Assembly: GCA_965230515.1 (NCBI GenBank)
Contig: OZ246007.1
Span: 930,001 to 994,000, forward strand
Direction: 5' to 3'
Origin: JAJFKB01 sp965230515
GTDB lineage: Bacteria > Pseudomonadota > Gammaproteobacteria > Pseudomonadales > IMCC2047
Length of the DNA stretch: 64,000 nt
This document shows positions 9,228-18,892 of this stretch, piece after piece. Numbering within the stretch: the stretch's first letter is position 1; each line of letters opens with the position of its first letter. The notes beneath the pieces are model-generated. The model saw only the letters and a program-made list of their open reading frames with translations, searched no databases and was not told the origin of the DNA. The position numbers and the translations under genes are program-made.

Positions 9228-9554
9228 CTATTTTTCCTGCCAGTTACCCTGTAGGTCCTGGTAAATATGACCTTGCTCGGTTTCCTCGACGGCGCGCTGA
9301 TAAAAGAGTGTCGCGACCTGTTCTACTGTCAGATTATTTTTCTTGGCTGTCGCGATAAAAACCGCTCTGCGTTTATTGTTTACTTCTTTGACAACCACCT
9401 TTGTCTCTTCATTCGGCGGAGTGACAACGTAGCCAACATAACCGTCATTGCGCTCTCCCACCAGTCGGGTTTCTTTTGCCTCCTTGAGTGTGAGCGCAAA
9501 AGCCACATTGATACCTGAGATGATCAGTATTAAAGCTAAAATAACCTGCTTCAT
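9228..9554 (-). CDS. ydbL: YdbL family (DUF1318) periplasmic protein
   Basis: 108 residues starting at the ATG at 9554, which follows a good AGAGGG Shine-Dalgarno. A cleavable signal peptide is evident (MKQVILALILIISGINVAFA), followed by LTLKEAKETRLVGER and the DUF1318 core GYVVTPPNEETKVVVKEVNNKRR. It ends the ydbH-ynbE-ydbL operon. From work on E. coli homologues, YdbL assists or restrains assembly of the YdbH-YnbE intermembrane bridge; here that role is inferred from family and context. Its stop lies 7 bp from the convergent barA stop, so the two transcripts probably overlap. Confidence 0.9.
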   Translation of the reverse strand: MKQVILALILIISGINVAFALTLKEAKETRLVGERNDGYVGYVVTPPNEETKVVVKEVNNKRRAVFIATAKKNNLTVEQVATLFYQRAVEETEQGHIYQDLQGNWQEK

Positions 9555-9584
9555 AGGCCCTCTTTCCTTCAATCTTTTCAACAT

Positions 9585-9773
9585 TTAAAACAACCCGCTA
9601 TCATCTTCGAAAATCTGATCCAGTTCTTTGTCCACTTTGACTCTTATCTCATGCTCGATCTTGACATTGAGATTGATCTCTATGGGTTTATCCGGCACTG
9701 CTACCTGTACTGTTGGCGCACAGCCCCATAAACAGAAAGAGGTCAGGAATAGCAGCAAAAAATTTCTTTTCAT
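9585..9773 (-). CDS. ynbE: YnbE-like outer-membrane lipoprotein
   Basis: 62 residues with a lipoprotein signal peptide: a hydrophobic stretch and lipobox LWGC, Cys at residue 18. The mature part is APTVQVAVPDKPIEINLNVK followed by a charged helix (EHEIRVKVDKELD). Length and the PIEINLNVKIEHE core are diagnostic of YnbE, which multimerises with the C-terminal beta-groove of YdbH to complete a periplasm-spanning lipid conduit. It sits between ydbH and ydbL, the conserved order. Confidence 0.9.
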   Translation of the reverse strand: MKRNFLLLFLTSFCLWGCAPTVQVAVPDKPIEINLNVKIEHEIRVKVDKELDQIFEDDSGLF

Positions 9774-9856
9774 CAGGTATAACCCATTTAACTGTTGTTA
9801 GGGTACCAAGATTAACATTCGCTGAACGGAATCACTATAGACAAATTTCAAGGCGA

Positions 9857-12379
9857 CTACTGTTTCAGCAAGTTAGCGTTAAGTATATCCGTAATGACCC
9901 GGCTGGATTGCAGGCTTTTCAGTAATAGAGGAATATTATCACTGATATTAACGTTCAGATTGATTCTCTGTCCATTGTTCATGTCAGGATTGATGCCTTG
10001 CATTTTAACATCCAACACCAGATCTCCCTGCGGGGAGTAGCTGGCTAGCAAACGCATCTGATCATAATGGTAGTTACTGAGCGCCTCATTGACTAACTTG
10101 ATTGTCGGATTCACCGCTGTCTCACCCATCTCTGCATCGTAGCGAATGATGCCACCAGGCGGTATCGCAGCCAGCACCCCCTTTTCAATGCTGACCTCAC
10201 TGTTGGCCACCTTTATCGGTAACGTACCGCTGATTCTTCCTGCTGCCTGCACTGCCTGGTAATCAGCCTGTTCCAGCAGTTTGGCAACATCAATCGCTTC
10301 GATATTTAATTGTAACGGCGGATTTCGATCCGACACCTTATCTTCAAGAGAAAGCGCGAATTCGTTAAAATTGATACTCCCTCCCGCCAATTCAGCCTTA
10401 AAGTCACTGAGTTTCAGCTCGTTCGCCGGCAAAGCAAACGCAAAATTCATGGCCAGATCAGTAATCGGCATACCGATCTCCAGTGTATCCAGGGTCAAGG
10501 ACCCGGAGCCATAGCCGGAAAGGTTTTCTTGGCCTGTAATTTCAATCTGAGCGGTACTCGATAATCCGGTAAAAACCACGTCCTCATAGTAACCTGCCAA
10601 CCCCGCAGCATTGTGTTCAGCATCTCCCCGAATCATCAGTTTGCCATCACTTTGGGACCAGGTTACCCGGCTGGAAAAATCGACTGCTCCGAAGACCAGG
10701 TTATAGTTAAACGGCCAGTCTTTAAAGAACTGTGATAGTTTGGTTTGACCAAAATCCAAATCAATCGTTTCAATCCTGGCGCTGCCGTTACCACCTTCAA
10801 TATCATGCGCCAGGTGATAAGCCATCAGCGACTGCTCTGCTTCGGATTTTACCGCTCCTTTGATAGCAATCTGCTTCCCTTTAACGGTGATTGAACCCTG
10901 CAACCACATATTCGAAAGCCGATAGTCCAGATGTGAGGCATCTTTGACAAGTGCGTTAATATCTAAAGCCGCAAGTTGAAAATTATCCAGATTTGCATCA
11001 GTCCCGGTCAACTCAAATTGCGCATTCCATTGTGGATTGGTGGCGTGAACACCGGCATCCACCTTGAATGCTTTGACTCCTAACTCAACCTCTTCGGAGG
11101 TAAACCCATATTTGAACTGTAGCGGCTCGGTAAAGATAAGCTTTGGCTGATTGATTACCAAGTCAGGAACACGGACCTCTTTTGCTTCCAGGTGCCCGCT
11201 GGGAAATAGCACCACACTCAATTTTTCAGGCCGCAGTGAAAGTGTACCAGCCAAATCAAACGCCATGGAGTTTACAGTCCTTCCATCCAGTTCAAAATAG
11301 GGCAAAGTTGCTTCAATCGCCAGCCCGGACTGACAATCAAACTGACGCTGCCAGCGACAGATGATTTCTGAAATTTTACCGGCAACATCCAATCTGTTGT
11401 TATTCTCCTGCAGTCGAAAGTCCAGCATACTGGAACGAACCACCAGATTGAGGCCCTGCTGATCATGAAACCGTATCGATGCGCCCGTGGGCAACTCCAT
11501 TTGCAAACTGCCCTCGAGGCCATATTGCTGATCCTGAAATTCTACCGTGAGCGGTTCAGTAATCGTTAATTGTACATCTGTGCCCTCAGCCAGAGCCTGA
11601 TCAAGCATATCGGGTAAATCCGCAGCAAACCCGAAACTCAACGGACCAGAGAGTTGCGGTGTTGGTGGTGGAATCGCTAGCGGTAACATTTCCAGCCATT
11701 CCACGGACTGCTCTAAATCGGATGTCAGATCTCCAACCAGTCGATACTGCTTATTCCCTGTAGGCGCTAACGATACTTTAAGTCTCAGCATAGATTGCCG
11801 GGGCCTTTTAACCTCCAGCCCAAGATCTGCTTCACCATTCAAATGAACTATTAATTGAAGGTCCGCGCTATAACCTGCACTGATCATATTTGCGCGAATC
11901 TCACGCGCCTGTTTAAGGATATGGAGCCGCGCGGGACCGGGAAACATCTCCATTTCCAGCACACCAACTTCCAACTCGCCATTGGGCAATGTGACAGCCT
12001 GGCCGATCAATTCACTTATCAACGTGGGTTGTGATTCCGTAAACTCCGGAATCGACAGTGCTGCGCGCTCTACAGCCAGTCCTTCTATCACAAAACGCAG
12101 ATCATTGAAGGTGTAATCAACGGTGACTTTTTCTATCACCTGCATCGCTTGGTTGGACCCGATTCTAAGTCGCAACTGCTGCAGTGTGGTCTGGTGCCAG
12201 CCTAATCGCAGCCCCTCAACTTGTTCGATGACAGTTTCTGAATCGGCCAGCCAGCGATTCGCCATGGAAATCGCCAGAGGCACTCGAAACAGGTAGAGAA
12301 TTGCTACCAGCAGCAGAACCGTGAGAAACAGTGCACTGAGTTTTTTGGTCAAAATCCGTCCGTTGCTAAATGGGCGCAA
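9857..12379 (-). CDS. ydbH: YdbH, AsmA-like intermembrane phospholipid transporter
   Basis: 840-residue protein with one N-terminal transmembrane anchor (about residues 13-33) and a long periplasmic part made of beta-strand-rich repeats. Its C-terminus carries the family signature around PGGIIRYD and YSPQGDLVLDVKMQGINPD. YdbH, TamB and YhdP redundantly support phospholipid movement to the outer membrane in E. coli. Clustering with ynbE and ydbL makes the assignment firm despite poor conservation along the beta-solenoid. The start is uncertain: a TTG at 12379 has GAGG four nt upstream, and a second TTG nine codons on is possible. Confidence 0.88.
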   Translation of the reverse strand: MRPFSNGRILTKKLSALFLTVLLLVAILYLFRVPLAISMANRWLADSETVIEQVEGLRLGWHQTTLQQLRLRIGSNQAMQVIEKVTVDYTFNDLRFVIEGLAVERAALSIPEFTESQPTLISELIGQAVTLPNGELEVGVLEMEMFPGPARLHILKQAREIRANMISAGYSADLQLIVHLNGEADLGLEVKRPRQSMLRLKVSLAPTGNKQYRLVGDLTSDLEQSVEWLEMLPLAIPPPTPQLSGPLSFGFAADLPDMLDQALAEGTDVQLTITEPLTVEFQDQQYGLEGSLQMELPTGASIRFHDQQGLNLVVRSSMLDFRLQENNNRLDVAGKISEIICRWQRQFDCQSGLAIEATLPYFELDGRTVNSMAFDLAGTLSLRPEKLSVVLFPSGHLEAKEVRVPDLVINQPKLIFTEPLQFKYGFTSEEVELGVKAFKVDAGVHATNPQWNAQFELTGTDANLDNFQLAALDINALVKDASHLDYRLSNMWLQGSITVKGKQIAIKGAVKSEAEQSLMAYHLAHDIEGGNGSARIETIDLDFGQTKLSQFFKDWPFNYNLVFGAVDFSSRVTWSQSDGKLMIRGDAEHNAAGLAGYYEDVVFTGLSSTAQIEITGQENLSGYGSGSLTLDTLEIGMPITDLAMNFAFALPANELKLSDFKAELAGGSINFNEFALSLEDKVSDRNPPLQLNIEAIDVAKLLEQADYQAVQAAGRISGTLPIKVANSEVSIEKGVLAAIPPGGIIRYDAEMGETAVNPTIKLVNEALSNYHYDQMRLLASYSPQGDLVLDVKMQGINPDMNNGQRINLNVNISDNIPLLLKSLQSSRVITDILNANLLKQ

Positions 12380-12414
12380 GCAGCCTCAAATCTACCATAC
12401 TTTCAGAAAAGGTC

Positions 12415-12433
12415 GCTGGTGTTTAACACCAGC
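12415..12433 (-). terminator. Hairpin after pdxJ
   Basis: GCTGGTGTT and AACACCAGC form a perfect 9-bp stem just past the pdxJ stop. On the minus strand it is followed after a few bases by CCTTTTCT, a modest U-tract. Probably ends the era-recO-pdxJ transcript before ydbH. Confidence 0.55.
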
Positions 12434-12458
12434 AATCAAACAGCTCTGCGGGTAGTGA

Positions 12459-13196
12459 TTACCCGGCCTTGTGTATCAATTGTTTCATTTCCCGGATCGC
12501 CTGCTTTAGTCCGGTAAAAACGGCCCTGGCGATAATACCGTGGCCAATATTCAGCTCATTGATGCCTGGAATTGCGGCTACCTCTTCTACGTTGTGATAA
12601 TGCAATCCATGCCCCGCGTTCACAATTAACCCCTGATCAAGCGCAAAGGCCACACCATCTGAAATGCGCTGCAACTCGATCTGTTCTTGTGATTCGCTGA
12701 CCGCATCAGCATAGTGCCCCGTGTGAATCTCAATCGCAGGCGCACCGCAGAAAGCAGCTGCTTCAATTTGCGCAGGCTCCGGATCAATAAATAGCGACAC
12801 CTCGATATTATCGGCTGCCAGTTGCTCCGTGACAGACTTAATCCGCTGCTGCTGGGCGATGACGTCCAGCCCACCTTCGGTTGTCAGTTCCTCTCGCCTC
12901 TCCGGCACAAGGCACACATGTGGTGGTTTTATCTCCCCGGCGATCGCAACCATTTCGTCGGTCGCCGCCATTTCCAGATTCATTCGAGTCTGTAAAATAT
13001 CCCTGAGCATTCGCACATCGCGGTCCTGAATATGCCGACGGTCCTCTCGCAAATGCAGGGTAATTCCATCCGCACCAGCTTCTTCTGCTTCTATTGCAGC
13101 TTGAACCGGATCGGGATAACGGGTACCACGAGCCTCTCGCAGCGTCGCCACATGATCGATATTCACCCCTAACAACACTCGATTTTTCGCATTCAT
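12459..13196 (-). CDS. pdxJ: Pyridoxine 5'-phosphate synthase
   Basis: Ring-closing step of the DXP-dependent vitamin B6 pathway: condenses 3-amino-2-oxopropyl phosphate with 1-deoxyxylulose 5-phosphate. The 245 residues begin with LLGVNIDHVATLREARGT, the diagnostic N-terminal block, then DGITLHLREDRRHI, CLVPERREELTTEGG and the phosphate-binding C-terminal LNIGHGIIARAV. It starts 4 bp after recO ends, in the conserved era-recO-pdxJ order. Confidence 0.97.
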   Translation of the reverse strand: MNAKNRVLLGVNIDHVATLREARGTRYPDPVQAAIEAEEAGADGITLHLREDRRHIQDRDVRMLRDILQTRMNLEMAATDEMVAIAGEIKPPHVCLVPERREELTTEGGLDVIAQQQRIKSVTEQLAADNIEVSLFIDPEPAQIEAAAFCGAPAIEIHTGHYADAVSESQEQIELQRISDGVAFALDQGLIVNAGHGLHYHNVEEVAAIPGINELNIGHGIIARAVFTGLKQAIREMKQLIHKAG

Positions 13197-13200
13197 TCAA

Positions 13201-13935
13201 CTAATCCTTGATTCTAAATAGCTCTCTGCTGCGCAACGATCTACCACCCAGCAAAGGGGTAATGGACAAACGCATTAGGCGTTTAGCCGCTTGCAGCACC
13301 TCTTTTGTTTGATATTGATCCAACCGAATACTCTCCAACTCATTGGCGGAAAAACAGCGTTTCAATTGGCCCTCTGACGGAAGATCTGACAGTATGATAA
13401 ATTCGCCTTCCTCGCTATAGTAATACCGGGTATCAGAGACAGACAAATCTATTTTTCGATCGTCAGCCCCGATATATTCCGGAAATGGAATACCGTAACC
13501 CAACTCCTCTAGCAGCAGCTTTTCAAAAGCCCTTAAACCGGGTTGAATCTCCTTTGCGTTGGCCAACAGCATCAATACCTGCCGATAACCATTAAAAATC
13601 CTCTCCGAATGATCATGGACTTTAAACAGTATCGATAACAACTCATTAACATACATACCGCTGAACAATGCATTGCCTCTCAGCACCAGAGACTCCGCCG
13701 GTCCCGCCTGATCCACAGCACGAAGGGTCTTCAGCTCACCTTTACCATACCAGGAGATCAATATTCTTGAAAAAGGATGTAACAGATTTCTATAGGATTT
13801 ATTGCGCTTAACACCTTTGGCGACAGCTCTGACCCTGCCATATTCCGGTGTTATAAAGTCGACCAGCTGGCTGGTTTCTCTATAATTTCTGCTATGGATG
13901 ATAAATGCTGACTGCAGTTCGACGCTGGCTTGCAT
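13201..13935 (-). CDS. recO: DNA repair protein RecO
   Basis: Recombination mediator that helps RecR load RecA onto SSB-coated single-stranded DNA. The 244 residues begin with the OB-fold (FIIHSRNYRETSQLVDFITPEYGRVRAVAKG), followed by the helical domain with MYVNELLSILFKVHDHSERIF and ALRRFEKLLLEELGYG-like sequence (LRAFEKLLLEELGYG). The usual zinc-finger cysteines are absent, as in many gammaproteobacterial RecO proteins. It lies 15 bp downstream of era. Confidence 0.95.
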   Translation of the reverse strand: MQASVELQSAFIIHSRNYRETSQLVDFITPEYGRVRAVAKGVKRNKSYRNLLHPFSRILISWYGKGELKTLRAVDQAGPAESLVLRGNALFSGMYVNELLSILFKVHDHSERIFNGYRQVLMLLANAKEIQPGLRAFEKLLLEELGYGIPFPEYIGADDRKIDLSVSDTRYYYSEEGEFIILSDLPSEGQLKRCFSANELESIRLDQYQTKEVLQAAKRLMRLSITPLLGGRSLRSRELFRIKD

Positions 13936-13950
13936 CTGTCCTATCTTACA

Positions 13951-14871
13951 CTAGCGATCTTCATATCCCAGACTGGCCAAAGCACGCTCGTTGTCTGACC
14001 AACCGGATTTAACCTTAATCCAAAGACTGAGCATCACCTTGGAATCAAACAACCTTTCCATATCTAACCGGGCGTCCTTGCCTATGGCCTTCAGCTGTTC
14101 GCCTTTTCGACCGATTATAATCTTTTTCTGTCCTTCACGCTCCACCAGTATCAATGCACCAATACGCAGCAGTTTTTCGTCTCGCTTGAATTCCTCAATT
14201 TCCACAGTTACCTGATAGGGTATCTCGTCACCCAGGCGGCGCATTATTTTCTCACGCACCAACTCAGCGGCCAGAAAACGCTCGCTGCGATCCGTTATTT
14301 GATCCTCCGGAAAATAGTGAACACCTTCTGGCAATCTGGCGGCGACCATCTGCTCCAGCGCATCGAGATTATCACCCTGCGTGGCGGATACCGGCAATAT
14401 CTCCGCGAAACTCATCTTTTCACTCAACACTTTGATATGGGGCAACAAGGTCTCTTTATCGCTAACCTGATCAACCTTATTGATTACCAGAATCACCGGG
14501 CAAGTCACGGCACTTACCTTTTCCAGGACCCAGTTATCTTCTTCTGTCCAGGCAGTTCTTTCCACCACAAAGACCACCAAATCAACATCACGCAACGCCG
14601 TCGTAGCCGCTCGGTTCATATAACGGTTTAAGGCCTGGGAGCGTCCCTGGTGCAACCCCGGAGTATCGACATACACCACTTGTACACCCTGCACTGTCTT
14701 AACACCCAGAATTTGGTGTCGCGTCGTTTGCGGTTTTCGAGATGTGATACTGATTTTCTGACCGAGAATATGATTCAATAGCGTTGACTTGCCAACATTC
14801 GGTCGCCCCACAATCGCAACATATCCGCACTTGCCACGCTTAACTTCGGTATTAAAAAAATCATCTATCAT
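13951..14871 (-). CDS. era: GTPase Era
   Basis: Essential ribosome-assembly GTPase that binds the 3' end of 16S rRNA. G1 is GRPNVGKST, G2 lies in RKPQTTRHQI, G3 is DTPGLH, G4 is NKVD and G5 falls in PVSATQG. A C-terminal KH domain carries IIIGRKGEQLKAIG. At 306 residues it is full length. It follows rnc at 112 bp, the conserved rnc-era pairing. Confidence 0.97.
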   Translation of the reverse strand: MIDDFFNTEVKRGKCGYVAIVGRPNVGKSTLLNHILGQKISITSRKPQTTRHQILGVKTVQGVQVVYVDTPGLHQGRSQALNRYMNRAATTALRDVDLVVFVVERTAWTEEDNWVLEKVSAVTCPVILVINKVDQVSDKETLLPHIKVLSEKMSFAEILPVSATQGDNLDALEQMVAARLPEGVHYFPEDQITDRSERFLAAELVREKIMRRLGDEIPYQVTVEIEEFKRDEKLLRIGALILVEREGQKKIIIGRKGEQLKAIGKDARLDMERLFDSKVMLSLWIKVKSGWSDNERALASLGYEDR

Positions 14872-14983
14872 TAGATCAAAAAACCTCTGTCAGGAAGGAA
14901 GACTCCCATATAATAAGTGAGATTCCAGGGTCAGCTAACAATCCACGCTCTGCCCCGGGGCAAGAGTCAAATCACAGGTTGCG

Positions 14984-15661
14984 CTATGTAACCTGAAGAG
15001 CCTTTAACGCCTTGAGCGCAGCTTCCTGCTCTGCCTGCCGACGACTACTGCCGGTACCAGTCACAGGAGTTTCCAGCAAACCCACGGTACATTCTACATC
15101 AAATATCTGCTCGTGCTCCTTCCCGCGCGTCGCAATCACCTGATACTGGGGCAGGCCCTGTTTTCGTGACTGCAAGTACTCCTGTAATCGCGTTTTGGAA
15201 TCCTTGTGGTTATCTGCTACCGAAACTTTCTCCAGTCGCTCGCTGAACCATTCCAGCACCTGGGTCCGGCAAGTCTCAATATCGGAATCCAGATACACAG
15301 CGCCAATCAGAGCTTCCAGAGCATCGGCCAGAATTGAGTCTCTACGATAACCACCGCTTTTGAGTTCACCTTGACCAAGCCGTAAAAAATCACCCAAATT
15401 AAACTCCCGGGCAATCTTTGCCAAAGTTACACCTTTGACTAACCCTGCCCGTAACCTGCTAAGCTCCCCCTCTTTAGCGTGCGGGAACCGCTGATAGAGC
15501 GCTTCGGCAATGACCCAGCCCAAAATGGAGTCGCCCAGAAACTCCAGACGTTCATTATTATTCTTACCTGCACTACTGTGCGTCAGCGCTTTTTTTAAGA
15601 GCCGCTGATCATTGAACTCATAATTTAGAGAACGGCATAGTTTATTGGGCGAGAGCGTCAC
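14984..15661 (-). CDS. rnc: Ribonuclease III
   Basis: Double-strand-specific endoribonuclease for rRNA and mRNA processing. The 225 residues show the catalytic signature NERLEFLGDSILGWVIAE, the second acidic cluster DALEALIGAVYLD, and a C-terminal double-stranded RNA-binding domain ending GSSRRQAEQEAALKALKAL. Its start overlaps the DUF4845 stop by 4 bp (ATGA), indicating translational coupling. This lepA-lepB-DUF4845-rnc-era-recO-pdxJ order is typical of Pseudomonas relatives. Confidence 0.97.
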   Translation of the reverse strand: MTLSPNKLCRSLNYEFNDQRLLKKALTHSSAGKNNNERLEFLGDSILGWVIAEALYQRFPHAKEGELSRLRAGLVKGVTLAKIAREFNLGDFLRLGQGELKSGGYRRDSILADALEALIGAVYLDSDIETCRTQVLEWFSERLEKVSVADNHKDSKTRLQEYLQSRKQGLPQYQVIATRGKEHEQIFDVECTVGLLETPVTGTGSSRRQAEQEAALKALKALQVT

Positions 15662-16026
15662 TTGTCTTTTTCAAGATGATGATTGAATTTGGCTACCATA
15701 TCCAGGTTATAAACCAGCGGAATTCTCTCTTCATAGACAATATCAATGGTGATAGTGCCCTTTTTCTTGGTAATGATGATCTCATCATCATCCATATTAC
15801 GCGAATAATCGACACTCAATTTCTTTTTGATCGCCTCACGAATACTCTTTTTCTTCCAACTGACCAGATCATCTTCCGACTCTAAAGAGAACAGCGCTTT
15901 ACCGATGGCGTAATCGGTTATATAGAGAGGAACAAGTTTCATGGTTAACAACAACCCGCTAACCACCAGTAACGCAACGACAATCAAACTGAGTATGCTA
16001 TAACCGGCCTGTTTTTTTTGTTTCAC
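15658..16026 (-). CDS. DUF4845 family membrane protein
   Basis: 122 residues with one N-terminal transmembrane helix (GYSILSLIVVALLVVSGLLL) followed by a soluble, lysine-rich domain (LVPLYITDYAIGKAL, IREAIKKKLSVDY). The family is recognised by length, topology and its fixed position between lepB and rnc. Function is unknown; the N-terminus resembles a pilin-type helix. It overlaps rnc by 4 bp. Confidence 0.85.
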   Translation of the reverse strand: MKQKKQAGYSILSLIVVALLVVSGLLLTMKLVPLYITDYAIGKALFSLESEDDLVSWKKKSIREAIKKKLSVDYSRNMDDDEIIITKKKGTITIDIVYEERIPLVYNLDMVAKFNHHLEKDK

Positions 16027-16088
16027 CGTTTTTTCCTCATCAAATGATAAACACCTGCTATGCTGATATCGCTAATTCTTTCCTAACT

Positions 16089-16868
16089 TTAGTCTATCGA
16101 CCCGACATTCGCAAAACTGGGCAGACTCCAGAATTTATTCCAATGCATCCAAACAGAAACTGCTTCACCGACTACCAGTTTATCAGGAACAGTTCCCCAG
16201 AATCGACTGTCGTTACTGTTATCCCGGTTATCTCCCATCACGAAATAGTGTCCCTCGGGCACGACCCACTCGCCAGCACGTCCTCCAGGCACCAGATTGA
16301 TATAGATACGATGATTAACATCCCCTAACTGCTCCTCCAGCAACTGGAACCGCGGGCTACCCGGTGGTAACTGCGCAACCAGTTTTAAAGGAGCCAGTTC
16401 GCCATTAATCATGAGCTGCTTATTACGATAGCTGATTTTGTCACCGGGCAACCCAACCACTCGCTTGATATAGTTGATTTTATGGTTGCCAGGAAATTTA
16501 AACACCATCACATCACCGCGCTGCGGGTCAGCAACGGCTAAAACCTTGGTACCTAAAACAGGTAGCCTGAGGCCATAATTAAATTTATTGACCAGGATAA
16601 AGTCACCTATTTTAAGCGTGGGCAACATCGATCCGGAGGGAATCTGAAACGGTTCATATAAAAATGAACGTAAAATCAAAACAACAAACAAAACAGGGAA
16701 AAAGGATTTAGAGTATTCCACCACCACCGGCACAGACGGATCAGTGTCGGGAACCTTCGAAGACGTTTTTTTTGCGCGAAAAGGCGCCCACCAAAGCATA
16801 TCAAACAGCCAGATAGCTCCTGTTACAAACACCGCTGAGACCAGTATCAGAGGGAAATCTAAATCCAT
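16089..16868 (-). CDS. lepB: Signal peptidase I
   Basis: Inner-membrane serine-lysine protease that removes signal peptides. The 259 residues have two N-terminal membrane segments (about 6-27 and 55-70). The catalytic serine is in QIPSGSMLPTLKIGDF (Ser about 80), the general-base lysine in INYIKRVVGLPGD, and the C-terminal box is YFVMGDNRDNSNDSR. It lies 28 bp downstream of lepA and 62 bp upstream of the DUF4845 gene. Confidence 0.97.
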   Translation of the reverse strand: MDLDFPLILVSAVFVTGAIWLFDMLWWAPFRAKKTSSKVPDTDPSVPVVVEYSKSFFPVLFVVLILRSFLYEPFQIPSGSMLPTLKIGDFILVNKFNYGLRLPVLGTKVLAVADPQRGDVMVFKFPGNHKINYIKRVVGLPGDKISYRNKQLMINGELAPLKLVAQLPPGSPRFQLLEEQLGDVNHRIYINLVPGGRAGEWVVPEGHYFVMGDNRDNSNDSRFWGTVPDKLVVGEAVSVWMHWNKFWSLPSFANVGSID

Positions 16869-16896
16869 GTCGGCTTACCTTGCACCTTATTCGGCT

Positions 16897-18696
16897 TTAC
16901 TTATCGACTTTCAATACAGCAAGGAAGGCTTCCTGGGGAATCTCAACCCGGCCCACTTGCTTCATTCGCTTTTTACCTTCTTTCTGCTTCTGTAGCAGCT
17001 TTTTCTTACGACTGACATCTCCACCATAACACTTGGCCGTAACATTCTTGCGCAGTGCTTTGACTGTTTGGCGCGCTACAATTTGATTACCAACCGCTGC
17101 CTGTATCGCCACATCAAACATCTGTCGAGGGATCAGCTCCTTCATTTTCTCGGTCAGCAAACGACTCTGGTTCCGAATATCATCGCGATGGATAATAACC
17201 GCCAACGCATCCACTTTTTCACCGTTGATCAGCACATCCATCCTGACCAGCTTGGCTGCCTCAAATCGCTTAAAACTATAGTCCAGAGACGCGTAGCCCC
17301 GACTGACCGATTTTAATCGATCGAAAAAATCGAGCACCACCTCATTCATAGGCAGCTCGTAGGTAATGGAAACCTGGCTGCCCAGAAACTGCATATCCTT
17401 CTGCACACCACGCTTCTCCACACAGAGCGTAATCACACTGCCCAGATGATCCTGTGGCACCAGAATATGGGCTTCAACAATCGGTTCACGCATCTCATCA
17501 ATAGAAGATGGATCCGGCAGTTTGGAAGGATTATCGACCAGCAGCACCTGCCCCTTACTGTCCAGCACCTCATACACTACCGTAGGCGCGGTCGTGATCA
17601 GATCCAGATTATATTCCCGTTCCAGGCGCTCCTGAATGATTTCCATATGGAGCATACCAAGAAACCCGCAGCGAAAACCAAACCCCAGTGCATCTGAACT
17701 TTCCGGCTCAAAAAACAGCGAGGCATCATTGAGACTCAATTTGGCCAGCGCTTCACGAAAGGACTCGTAGTCATCGGAACTGACAGGAAACATCCCGGCA
17801 TAGACCTGGGGCTTGACCCGCTGAAAGCCGGGCAAGGCGTCTGTTTCAGGGAATTTCGCCGATACCAGTGTATCACCTACAGGTGCGCCATGGATGTCCT
17901 TGATCCCGGCCACCACAAAGCCTACTTCTCCAGCTTGCAAAATACCTGTTTCGAGACGTTTTGGTGTAAAAACGCCGACGATATCAACCTGATAATTCTG
18001 TCCCGTAGACTTGACGTGAATCTTGTCTTTTTTACGCAACACGCCCTGCCGTACTCTTACCAATGAAACAATGCCCAGGTAATTATCAAACCAGGAATCG
18101 ATAATAACCGCCTGTAACGGTTCGGATCGATCACCTTCCGGTGGCGGCACCAACTCGACGATCTGTTCGAGCACATCCTCAATACCCATGCCGCTTTTGG
18201 CGCTCACCTGCACCGCATTTTCTGCCTCAATACCGATAACTTCTTCAATTTCATGGATTACCCGCTCAGGCTCCGCCTGAGGCAGATCCATCTTGTTTAA
18301 CACCGGCACCACCTCAAGCCCCTCTTCGATTGCGGTGTAGCAATTGGCAACCGACTGAGCCTCAACGCCCTGAGCCGCATCAACCACCAACAAAGCACCT
18401 TCACAGGAAGCCAGTGACCGGGATACCTCATAAGAAAAGTCGACGTGTCCCGGTGTATCAATAAAATTGAGCTGGTAAGTGTTATTGTCTTTTGCCTTGT
18501 AGTTCAGCGTCACACTTTGCGCTTTAATGGTGATGCCGCGCTCTCTCTCAATATCCATTGAATCCAGCACCTGTTCAGACATCTCACGATCGCTCAGTCC
18601 TCCACAGTGTTGGATAAAACGATCAGCCAGAGTGGACTTGCCATGATCTATATGAGCAATAATTGAAAAATTGCGTATGTGTTTAAGGTCAGTCAC
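16897..18696 (-). CDS. lepA: Elongation factor 4 (LepA)
   Basis: Ribosome-dependent GTPase that back-translocates or remodels stalled ribosomes. The 599 residues match the family length. G1 is AHIDHGKSTLADR, G2 falls in RERGITIKAQ, G3 is DTPGHVDFSYEV and G4 is NKMDLP. The EF4-specific C-terminal domain contains AKCYGGDVSRKKKLLQKQK. It heads the lepA-lepB group, with 196 bp between its start and mucD. Confidence 0.98.
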   Translation of the reverse strand: MTDLKHIRNFSIIAHIDHGKSTLADRFIQHCGGLSDREMSEQVLDSMDIERERGITIKAQSVTLNYKAKDNNTYQLNFIDTPGHVDFSYEVSRSLASCEGALLVVDAAQGVEAQSVANCYTAIEEGLEVVPVLNKMDLPQAEPERVIHEIEEVIGIEAENAVQVSAKSGMGIEDVLEQIVELVPPPEGDRSEPLQAVIIDSWFDNYLGIVSLVRVRQGVLRKKDKIHVKSTGQNYQVDIVGVFTPKRLETGILQAGEVGFVVAGIKDIHGAPVGDTLVSAKFPETDALPGFQRVKPQVYAGMFPVSSDDYESFREALAKLSLNDASLFFEPESSDALGFGFRCGFLGMLHMEIIQERLEREYNLDLITTAPTVVYEVLDSKGQVLLVDNPSKLPDPSSIDEMREPIVEAHILVPQDHLGSVITLCVEKRGVQKDMQFLGSQVSITYELPMNEVVLDFFDRLKSVSRGYASLDYSFKRFEAAKLVRMDVLINGEKVDALAVIIHRDDIRNQSRLLTEKMKELIPRQMFDVAIQAAVGNQIVARQTVKALRKNVTAKCYGGDVSRKKKLLQKQKEGKKRMKQVGRVEIPQEAFLAVLKVDK

Positions 18697-18831
18697 TTAG
18701 TTAATTCAACCGGAAAAAAGGGATAGTATTCTATCTTCAAATTGGGGAGGCAAGTCTACATGATTTGCGCAGACAGCGCTATGCGCATGCTTATGAATTG
18801 GGCAGTATTCAATGGATTCCGTGACTGAAAC

Positions 18832-18858
18832 TTTCGGGGCTGTCAGGCAGCCCCGAAA
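18832..18858 (-). terminator. Terminator-like hairpin after mucD
   Basis: TTTCGGGGCTG and CAGCCCCGAAA form a perfect 11-bp stem with a 5-nt loop, about 35 nt past the mucD stop. Only a short T-rich tail (GTTTC) follows on the minus strand, but stem stability favours a terminator. Confidence 0.65.
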
Positions 18859-18892
18859 TATTGTTTACCTTCAAACAGCTATGAAGTGTAGA

